A DNA stretch of 11,254 nucleotides from an uncultured Pseudomonadota bacterium (GTDB lineage Bacteria > Pseudomonadota > Gammaproteobacteria > Burkholderiales > Usitatibacteraceae): assembly GCA_946885905.1 (NCBI GenBank), contig CAMPHL010000035.1, forward strand, positions 1 through 11,254, given 5' to 3'. Position numbers and translations under genes: made by a program. The notes under the pieces were generated by a model, which worked only from the letters and a program-made list of their open reading frames with translations, was not told where the DNA came from and ran no database searches. This document shows positions 7,062-11,254 of this stretch, one piece after another. Within the stretch, counting starts at the first letter, position 1; every line of letters begins with the position of its first letter.

Positions 7062-7092
7062 GCGGCCATGGGTTAATATGACCCATGGCCGC
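7062..7092. terminator. Perfect 12-bp hairpin (terminator or operator)
   Basis: Arms GCGGCCATGGGT (7062-7073) and ACCCATGGCCGC (7081-7092) are exact inverse complements around a 7-nt loop TAATATG. It lies 21 bp after the glycine-zipper lipoprotein stop and 16 bp before the next start. The sequence after it, CGTTGCTTCTT, is only mildly T-rich, so intrinsic termination is possible but not textbook. The loop contains TAATAT, a fair -10 box, so the palindrome could instead be an operator over the promoter of the downstream kinase. Confidence 0.6.
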
Positions 7093-7108
7093 CGTTGCTT
7101 CTTAAGCC

Positions 7109-7855
7109 ATGAGCGCGAGCAAGCCGATGCGGCGCACTTCACCGCCCGACCTCTCCGACCTTGACGCGAGCGAGCTTCGCGGGCTCGTGGCCCGCCTGCA
7201 GTCGGAAAATTCTTCCCTCGCTTCGCTCTCCAAGTTCCTGCAGATGCAGTCCGAGCGCGAGAAAGCAGCGCTCGCGCGCGAGCTACACGACCAGCTGGGC
7301 GGGTTGCTCACGCCGGCCAAGATGGATCTCGCTTGGCTCGAAGCGCGCCTGGGATCGGATCCGCAGTACGCCCCACGCCTGCAACGCCTCTCCAAGCTCA
7401 TCGACGAGGGCATCGACCTCAAGCGCCGCATCATCGAGGCGCTGCGGCCTTCCCTGCTGGACCACCTGGGCCTCGCCACCGCGTTGCAATGGCACGTCGA
7501 CGACGCGTGCCGCGCGGCGAACGTGAAGTGCCGCCTCGGCTTCAGCGACCAGGTGGGCCGCCTGCCGGGCGACGTCGAGATCACGCTCTACCGTCTGGTG
7601 CAGGAGGTGGTGCGCAACGTGGTGCAGCATTCGCGTGCCCGGAGCCTGGGGCTCGACCTCAGCCCCGCAGCCGGGGGGCTGCGGCTTTCCATCGAGGACG
7701 ACGGCGTCGGTATCGACGACGTGAAGGAAGCGCTGCGCTCGCACGGCTTCTCCGGCATGCAGCAGCGCGTGAACAGCCTCGGGGGAACGTTCGAGCTCAC
7801 CAGCACGCCGGGGAAGGGGACGAAGATCGATGTCTTCGTTCCCCTGGCGGGCTAA
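7109..7855 (+). CDS. Soluble NarL-type (HisKA_3) histidine kinase without sensor domain
   Basis: Predicted cytoplasmic kinase of 248 residues. The first ~50 residues are a short, probably coiled-coil helix and contain no PAS, GAF or transmembrane segment. HisKA_3 follows, with phospho-acceptor His60 in ALARELHDQLGG, then a dimer helix to about 115. The HATPase_c domain has N-box Asn170 (QEVVRNVVQHS), DDGVG (197-201) and GFSGMQQRVNSLGG (213-226). It starts at the ATG at 7109 with no clear Shine-Dalgarno. It faces two minus-strand response regulators whose tail ends 258 bp away, the obvious partner candidates. The signal is not predictable; an interacting sensor protein or redox input through Cys134/Cys141 is possible but untested. 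Confidence 0.9.
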   Translation: MSASKPMRRTSPPDLSDLDASELRGLVARLQSENSSLASLSKFLQMQSEREKAALARELHDQLGGLLTPAKMDLAWLEARLGSDPQYAPRLQRLSKLIDEGIDLKRRIIEALRPSLLDHLGLATALQWHVDDACRAANVKCRLGFSDQVGRLPGDVEITLYRLVQEVVRNVVQHSRARSLGLDLSPAAGGLRLSIEDDGVGIDDVKEALRSHGFSGMQQRVNSLGGTFELTSTPGKGTKIDVFVPLAG

Positions 7856-7860
7856 CAGCA

Positions 7861-7995
7861 GGTAGAGGCGGGGAGCAGGGGAATCAGGGGAATCAGAGAA
7901 AAGCGTTGGGTTGTCGTGCCTACGTTGATCGCAGCCCCGTTCCACCCGATCGCTTTTCTCTGATCCCCCTGATTCCCCTGCTTCCCGCCTCTACC
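7861..7995. repeat. Purine-rich inverted repeat element, copy B (45-bp hairpin)
   Basis: Two 45-base arms (7861-7905 and 7951-7995) match as inverted repeats at 43 of 45 positions around a 45-nt loop. The left arm reads GGTAGAGGCG, then units GGGGAGCA, GGGGAATCA, GGGGAATCA and GAGAAAAGCG. The loop carries the core TTGGGTTGTCGTGCCTACG (from 7906). It begins five bases after the stop codon of the soluble kinase gene. The left arm plus core (7868-7932) can alternatively pair with 8038-8102 at 61 of 65 positions, so two exclusive foldings exist. It could be a transcription end for the kinase gene, but no T-tract is present. Confidence 0.9.
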
Positions 7996-8002
7996 CGCTT
8001 TA

Positions 8003-8031
8003 ATTTTTGAGCAGCTTGCCCACAACGATTG
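8003..8031 (-). pseudogene. Vestigial 3' end of a response regulator gene
   Basis: On the minus strand this reads APIVVGKLLKN then TAA (8000-8002), resembling the true end of the adjacent regulator, PRLVGELLNSKKN then TGA. The stretch TTGTGGGCAAGCTGCTCAA differs from TTGTGGGCGAGCTGCTCAA in the real gene by one base. It is followed, as in the real gene, by a stop codon, AGCGGG and a purine-rich arm. It lacks any gene body upstream and is interrupted by the repeat core from 8038. It is best seen as a duplicated or recombined gene tail. Confidence 0.6.
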
Positions 8032-8037
8032 GGGCCC

Positions 8038-8116
8038 GCGATCAACGCAGGCACGACAACCCAACGTTTTTCTCTGATTCCCCTGCTTCCCCTGCTTCCC
8101 GCTTTTACCCGCTTCA
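8038..8116. repeat. Purine-rich repeat element, copy C
   Basis: On the minus strand, the TGA of the receiver-only regulator (8114-8116) is followed at once by AGCGGGTAAAAGCGGG, then units GGGAAGCA, GGGGAAGCA, GGGGAATCA and GAGAAAAACG, and the core TTGGGTTGTCGTGCCTGCG ending at 8038. The core matches copy B at 26 of 27 positions in inverse orientation. Together with the gene tail it forms the second half of a direct duplication (7954-8024 versus 8068-8148, differing mainly by a 10-base length change). Confidence 0.88.
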
Positions 8117-8578
8117 ATTCTTCTTCGAGTTGAGCAGCTCGCCCACAAGGCGGGGAATCGTCGCGAAGTCCTTGGACTTGTCGAGGAAGTAGTCGGCGCC
8201 TGCCTCGAACGCGGCGACCTTCAGCGCCGGCACGGCGTGGTTCGTGAGTACCACGATGCAAGCGGGATTGGCGCCTGTGGCCGCGCGCAGGCGCCGTATC
8301 ACCCCGAAGCCCGTTCCCTGGGCAAGCTGCAGGTCCACGATGGCGAGCGCGATGGCGTGGCGGTCGCATGCGGCGAGCGCCTCGTCCTCGGTGGAGGCGG
8401 TGGCGACCACCTCCACGCGTTGGGGAACGGTCACGAGCTCCACCAGGCGCTCGGCGATCTGCGGCGAATCCTCCACGACCAGCGCGTTCAGCACCTCGTC
8501 GTCGGAAGTCCGGACCTGGAAATCGGGCGGCATCTGTCGGGGATCGTTGCCGCCTTCTCGCGGTGTCGGCGCGTGCAT
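8114..8578 (-). CDS. Receiver-only (single-domain) response regulator
   Basis: Protein of 154 residues with a ~27-residue polar N-terminal extension and one receiver domain, but no output domain. Conserved residues are the acidic pair Glu36/Asp37 (VVEDS), phospho-acceptor Asp82 (IVDLQLAQGTG), Thr112 and Lys134 (DKSKD), so phosphorylation is expected. Such proteins act by protein contacts or as phosphate sinks. The ATG at 8578 is chosen, with AGGA four bases upstream. An in-frame TTG at 8605 would add nine residues. It lies 34 bp after the NarL/GacA-like regulator on the same strand, so probably one operon, converging on the soluble kinase gene. The duplication at 8003-8148 involves its last codons. 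Confidence 0.9.
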   Translation of the reverse strand: MHAPTPREGGNDPRQMPPDFQVRTSDDEVLNALVVEDSPQIAERLVELVTVPQRVEVVATASTEDEALAACDRHAIALAIVDLQLAQGTGFGVIRRLRAATGANPACIVVLTNHAVPALKVAAFEAGADYFLDKSKDFATIPRLVGELLNSKKN

Positions 8579-8612
8579 TTGGTCCTGGGCCGTTTCGGTG
8601 GTCAAGGGTCGC

Positions 8613-9248
8613 TCACGCGATCAGCTGGTTCTTGACCGCATAGTAAGTGATGTCCGCGTTCGACTTGAAGTTCATTTTCTCGAGGATGCGCGAGCGATAG
8701 GTGCTCACTGTCTTCACCGAGAGGAAGAGCTCCTTGGCGATCTCCGAGACGCTCTGCCCCGAGGCGAGCTTGCAGAAGATCTGGAACTCGCGCTCCGACA
8801 ACTGCGTGTGCGAGGGCGAATCCGCGGCCGGGCCCGAAAGGCCCTGGGCGAGCTTGTCCGCGATGCGCGGGCTCACGTAGCGGCGGCCCTGGGCGGCGGC
8901 GACGACGGCGGCCAGCAGGTTGTCCGAAGGAGCGTCCTTGGCGACGAAGCCCGAGGCCCCGGCCTTGAGCAGGTTGATGGCGTACTGGTCCTCGGGATAA
9001 CCGCTCACGATGAGCACGGCCATCTCGGGGCGGATCGCCTTCGCGCGGTTGAGCACGTCCACGCCGGACATGTCCGAAAGCGAAAGGTCCACGAGCGCTA
9101 CGTCGAAGGGAGTCGAGCGCACGAGCGCGATCGCCTCTTCCCCGGTGCGCGCTTCACCGGTCACCTCCATGTCCACGCGGCCCGAGAACACCTGCTTGAG
9201 TCCCATGCGAACCACGTCGTGGTCGTCGACGATGAGCAGCCTGATCAT
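8613..9248 (-). CDS. NarL/FixJ (GacA/UvrY-like) response regulator
   Basis: DNA-binding regulator of 211 residues. The receiver (about 1-120) has Asp8/Asp9, phospho-acceptor Asp54 (ALVDLSLSDMSG), Ser82 in place of the usual Thr, and Lys104. A LuxR-type helix-turn-helix (about 147-205) contains LSEREFQIF and the recognition helix LSVKTVSTYRSRI, close to LSPKTVNTYRYRI as recalled for Pseudomonas GacA. The start at the ATG at 9248 is supported by AGGAAA eight bases upstream and a typical MIRLLIVDDH beginning; an upstream in-frame extension to 9299 lacks this support. It probably heads an operon with the receiver-only regulator. An 18-bp palindrome resembling the GacA box lies about 90 bp upstream of the start. 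Confidence 0.93.
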   Translation of the reverse strand: MIRLLIVDDHDVVRMGLKQVFSGRVDMEVTGEARTGEEAIALVRSTPFDVALVDLSLSDMSGVDVLNRAKAIRPEMAVLIVSGYPEDQYAINLLKAGASGFVAKDAPSDNLLAAVVAAAQGRRYVSPRIADKLAQGLSGPAADSPSHTQLSEREFQIFCKLASGQSVSEIAKELFLSVKTVSTYRSRILEKMNFKSNADITYYAVKNQLIA

Positions 9249-9339
9249 GGATGTCTTTCCTGCGTGAGTTGTCATTGTGGTCCGGTAGCCATTACACAAG
9301 TTCGTCGGGGTGGGGGGTGTCGGCGGCTACGGATTGCCT

Positions 9340-9357
9340 TGTAGGACAAATCCTACA
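9340..9357. promoter_or_regulatory. 18-bp palindrome TGTAGG-N6-CCTACA (GacA-box-like)
   Basis: TGTAGGACAAATCCTACA is a perfect palindrome of two 7-base arms around CAAA. The published GacA box is TGTAAG-N6-CTTACA. This site has the same length and spacing, with one symmetric change in each half. It lies about 90 bp before the GacA-like regulator and 13 bp after the stop of the small exported protein, next to an AT-rich TATATA stretch (9364-9369). It is probably a binding site for a NarL-family regulator, perhaps the downstream gene product. A hairpin terminator is less likely because no T-tract follows. Confidence 0.5.
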
Positions 9358-9370
9358 CGCGCCTATATAT

Positions 9371-9754
9371 TTAAAAGGAGTACTTGAAGGTGATGCGATC
9401 GCGCTTCAGCGAGATGTTTTCGCGGCGCAAGCCGGGAATATCGGGCATCAGCGCGCGCGCGGGCTTGTAGATGATGCGGCGCGAACCGGGGTCGTAGCAC
9501 AGCGAGCTTTCACCGGTGCAAGACCACCGCTGGCCTTCCAGCCGCGTGTCGGAGGGCTGGGGAACGGCGAGATCGGGTTCCGGCTCCAGGATCGGCGCCC
9601 GAAACGGCGCGGGGCGGGTCCGCGCCGAGAGCACTTCCGCCATCGCCGCCTTCGAGCGCAGCTTGAGGGGCGGCGCCGGCTCGGCGGCCTCGTTCGCTTC
9701 CGCGGCGGGGGCCGCGGCGAGGACGAGCGCGAGAGCCGAGTAGGCGAAAGTCAT
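9371..9754 (-). CDS. Small exported protein of unknown function
   Basis: Protein of 127 residues with a clear signal peptide (about 1-20, MTFAYSALALVLAAAPAAEA, no lipobox). A Pro/Ala/Glu-rich linker (about 21-75) is followed by a compact C-terminal part: WSCTGESSLCYDPGSRR, then IIYKPARALMPDIPGL, and a basic/aromatic end KRDRITFKYSF. The two cysteines, seven residues apart, could form a disulfide in the periplasm. No known catalytic motif is visible, so no function is offered. The ATG at 9754 has GGAG eight bases upstream; a GTG at 9763 is possible but poorly spaced. Its leader contains a 7-bp-stem hairpin covering that Shine-Dalgarno. Confidence 0.82.
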   Translation of the reverse strand: MTFAYSALALVLAAAPAAEANEAAEPAPPLKLRSKAAMAEVLSARTRPAPFRAPILEPEPDLAVPQPSDTRLEGQRWSCTGESSLCYDPGSRRIIYKPARALMPDIPGLRRENISLKRDRITFKYSF

Positions 9755-9967
9755 GTGGAGCACTCCATCAGGTGGAGTGACTCTGCCCCGCCTGTTGGCC
9801 GGGGAATGCCGGAACGCGGCGGCAATTGTTGTCCTCGGCCCCCGGGATCTGGGGTGGGAATGCGCCGACTGCCGGAAGGAAACTACTTACCCGACGAAGC
9901 GGTCAGTTCCCATTACGGCGTCGTGCCCCCTCCGCCTATCGTGGCTGTGCCAACGACAGAGGCCGCC
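9755..9967. other. Divergent intergenic region with leader hairpin
   Basis: A 213-bp region between the small exported protein (-) and the DUF5648 protein (+). CACTCCA (9761-9767) and TGGAGTG (9773-9779) form a perfect 7-bp stem with a 5-nt loop. On the minus-strand transcript the Shine-Dalgarno GGAG is in this stem. On the + side, GCCCCC-N4-CCTAT (9925-9939) resembles GCCCCC-N3-CCTAT (5318-5331) upstream of yqjD. No standard -35/-10 pair was found. Confidence 0.4.
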
Positions 9968-11146
9968 ATGCAAAAAATTCTCTACGCTGCCATCGCCGTG
10001 CTCGGGCTACCCGCCGCCGCCCAGCGCATCGCCGTCAATCCGGTACTGCCCACGTACGGCACACCCGTGGCGGTCGAGATTCGCGATGCCGCCTTTCCGG
10101 TCTACCTGCCGGCCACCCGGTACGCCAAGTCGGGCTCCACCATCACCATCGACTACGAATACGTCCAGGACGGCTTCGGGCCGTTCGATCCGAGCTTCGG
10201 CTCGTCCGCCGTCTCGCTGGGCGAGCTCGCCGCGGGCAACTACACCGTGCAGGCGCGTCTGCACGACATCGGCAATCCTTCCAGCGCGCCCAAGGTGATT
10301 TCCACCAATCTGCCCGTGATGCCGCCCGCGGAATGGGGCATCTATTCGGTTCCGCGGGAACCCAGCGCGCAATCGCCCACGCAGGCCCTCATCCGCAGCG
10401 CCGCGTACTTCGATCCCGCCTCGATGCGCGCGAGCGTTTCCGCGAACGTGGTGCGTATCGAATTCACATACAAGGGTGATGCGCCCGCCACCGGCGCCAC
10501 GCCGGCGGGCATGACCACCTTCGCTTCGGTGGACCTGCCGCCCCTGGCCGCCGGCGTCTACCAGTTCGAGGGCTGGGGAAAATCCTCGACGGACGCGACC
10601 TACGAGCGCTTCTTCTCGAAGACCGTCCAGGTCGCCTCCGCCGTGCAGGTCGTCGAGTACTACTCCGCGTCGCTCGATCACTACTTCATCAGCGCGGGCG
10701 CCGCGGAGATCGCGAACGTCGATCGGGGCGTGGCTGGCGACTGGAAACGCACCGGCCTGGGGTTCGTCGCGTGGGCCCGCGCGAGCGACGCGCCCCCCGG
10801 TGCGGTCCCGGTGTGCCGCTTCTACGCGCGCGGCCCGAATTCGCACTTCTATACCGGCAACCGCCAGGAATGCGAGGAGCTGAAGGCGCTCGAGATCTCC
10901 CAGCGCGCCGAGGCGCAAGCCAAGGGCAAGCCGTTCCTCGGGTGGGCGTACGAGACGGTCGCGTTCTGGGCGCTGCTGCCGCAGAACGGCCAGTGCGCCG
11001 CGGGCCTGAAACCCGTCTGGCGCGCCTACAACAATCGCGCCCTGGAGAACGACTCCAACCACCGGTTCACGAAGGATGCGAGCCAGCGTGCCGCGATGGC
11101 GGCGGGCTGGATCGACGAGGGCGCTCAACTCTGCGCTGGCGGCTGA
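9968..11146 (+). CDS. Exported protein with C-terminal DUF5648 domain
   Basis: Protein of 392 residues with a signal peptide (about 1-19, ending PAAAQ). The middle (about 20-225) is probably beta-rich, made of two similar-looking segments (about 20-117 and 122-223) ending in short strands such as LAAGNYTVQARL and LAAGVYQFEGWG; these may be Ig-like repeats. The C-terminal part (about 227-390) has DUF5648 hallmarks: VVEYYSASLDHYFISA, VCRFYARGPNSHFYTG, LKPVWRAYNNRALENDSNHRF and a Gly-Trp-Ile-Asp-Glu-Gly end. DUF5648 occurs in secreted bacterial proteins; its ligand is not known to me. AGAGG lies five bases before the ATG. It stands alone, with no operon partner visible in the window. Confidence 0.9.
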   Translation: MQKILYAAIAVLGLPAAAQRIAVNPVLPTYGTPVAVEIRDAAFPVYLPATRYAKSGSTITIDYEYVQDGFGPFDPSFGSSAVSLGELAAGNYTVQARLHDIGNPSSAPKVISTNLPVMPPAEWGIYSVPREPSAQSPTQALIRSAAYFDPASMRASVSANVVRIEFTYKGDAPATGATPAGMTTFASVDLPPLAAGVYQFEGWGKSSTDATYERFFSKTVQVASAVQVVEYYSASLDHYFISAGAAEIANVDRGVAGDWKRTGLGFVAWARASDAPPGAVPVCRFYARGPNSHFYTGNRQECEELKALEISQRAEAQAKGKPFLGWAYETVAFWALLPQNGQCAAGLKPVWRAYNNRALENDSNHRFTKDASQRAAMAAGWIDEGAQLCAGG

Positions 11147-11254
11147 GCGGCACGAGCAGCCGAAGCGTCGCCACTTCCTCCGCGTTCAGGCCGGCCCGCG
11201 CGCGTGGCGGCCGGCGATGCCGCGCCCCGTTGGCCCAGGTAGCCGGATCCAGCA
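11147..11254. other. Unassigned window end, possible 3' end of a minus-strand gene
   Basis: A minus-strand frame is open from 11252 downward with strong G/C third positions and a plausible helix GLNAEEVATLRLLVPL. Its first stop is not met until about 11071, inside the DUF5648 gene, so an overlap would be needed. CCGGCC (11191-11196) and GGCCGG (11209-11214) could form a short GC hairpin. Too little sequence is present to call a gene. Confidence 0.2.

Noticed and set aside
7861..8148. CRISPR array
   Set aside because: The units are 8-9 bp, contiguous and arranged as inverted arms; there are no regular unique spacers and no cas genes.
7852..8369. Minus-strand open frames running through the repeat region into the receiver-only gene
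   Set aside because: They read repeat units as Gly/Lys/Gln-rich low-complexity sequence and clash with the receiver domain frame, which has every catalytic residue.
9281..9333. Imperfect inverted repeat TCCGGTAGCC / GGCTACGGA in the leader of the GacA-like regulator
   Set aside because: One bulged base and a 34-base loop give only weak support for a structure; noted but not listed as a feature.
10007..11128. 373-codon minus-strand open frame opposite the DUF5648 gene
   Set aside because: The + strand product has a signal peptide, a Shine-Dalgarno and a recognisable C-terminal domain; the minus frame has none of these.

Overview
The window is GC-rich DNA with strong G/C third-position bias and Gram-negative features: lipobox lipoproteins, YqjD/YqjE membrane proteins, an RstA/RstB-type two-component pair and a DUF5648-type secreted protein. 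The best fit is a betaproteobacterium, but no rRNA or other taxonomic marker is present, so this is inference. No tRNA, rRNA, CRISPR array, transposase or phage gene was seen.

Layout. (1) 1-2346 (+): the 3' part of a large PAS-PAS-PAS-GGDEF-EAL cyclic-di-GMP protein whose start lies upstream of the window. (2) 2446-4600 (-): an RstA-like response regulator followed by an RstB-like membrane histidine kinase, with a repeat-like spacer between them. (3) 4692-5126 (-): a BON-domain lipoprotein. (4) 5393-7040 (+): an envelope and stress type operon of yqjD (DUF883), yqjE (DUF1469), yqjK-like, a 55-residue DUF1328 membrane peptide and a glycine-zipper lipoprotein. (5) 7109-7855 (+): a soluble NarL-type (HisKA_3) histidine kinase with no recognisable sensor domain. 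It converges on 8114-9248 (-), a NarL/GacA-type DNA-binding regulator followed by a receiver-only regulator. (6) 9371-9754 (-): a small exported protein of unknown function. (7) 9968-11146 (+): an exported protein with a C-terminal DUF5648 domain.

The most unusual content is between genes. A dispersed repeat built from 8-9 bp purine-rich units (GGGGAAGCA / GGGGAATCA) plus a core containing TCGTGCCTGCG occurs at both convergent gene ends (2284-2443 and 7861-8116). It begins within a few bases of the adjacent stop codons. The second locus has a 45-bp hairpin (43/45 paired) and a competing 65-bp hairpin (61/65). It also holds a direct duplication that carries a decayed copy of the last codons of the neighbouring response regulator gene. 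A second element of similar plan but different sequence (GTAGAC units) fills the rstA-rstB spacer. Several gene starts are preceded by clean palindromes. One is an 18-bp site that matches the GacA box in spacing and symmetry, upstream of the GacA-like regulator.

Functionally the window combines signal transduction (cyclic-di-GMP turnover, an RstAB-like system, and one kinase with two candidate receivers) with envelope-stress proteins. Whether these signalling genes control the neighbouring envelope genes cannot be told from sequence alone.
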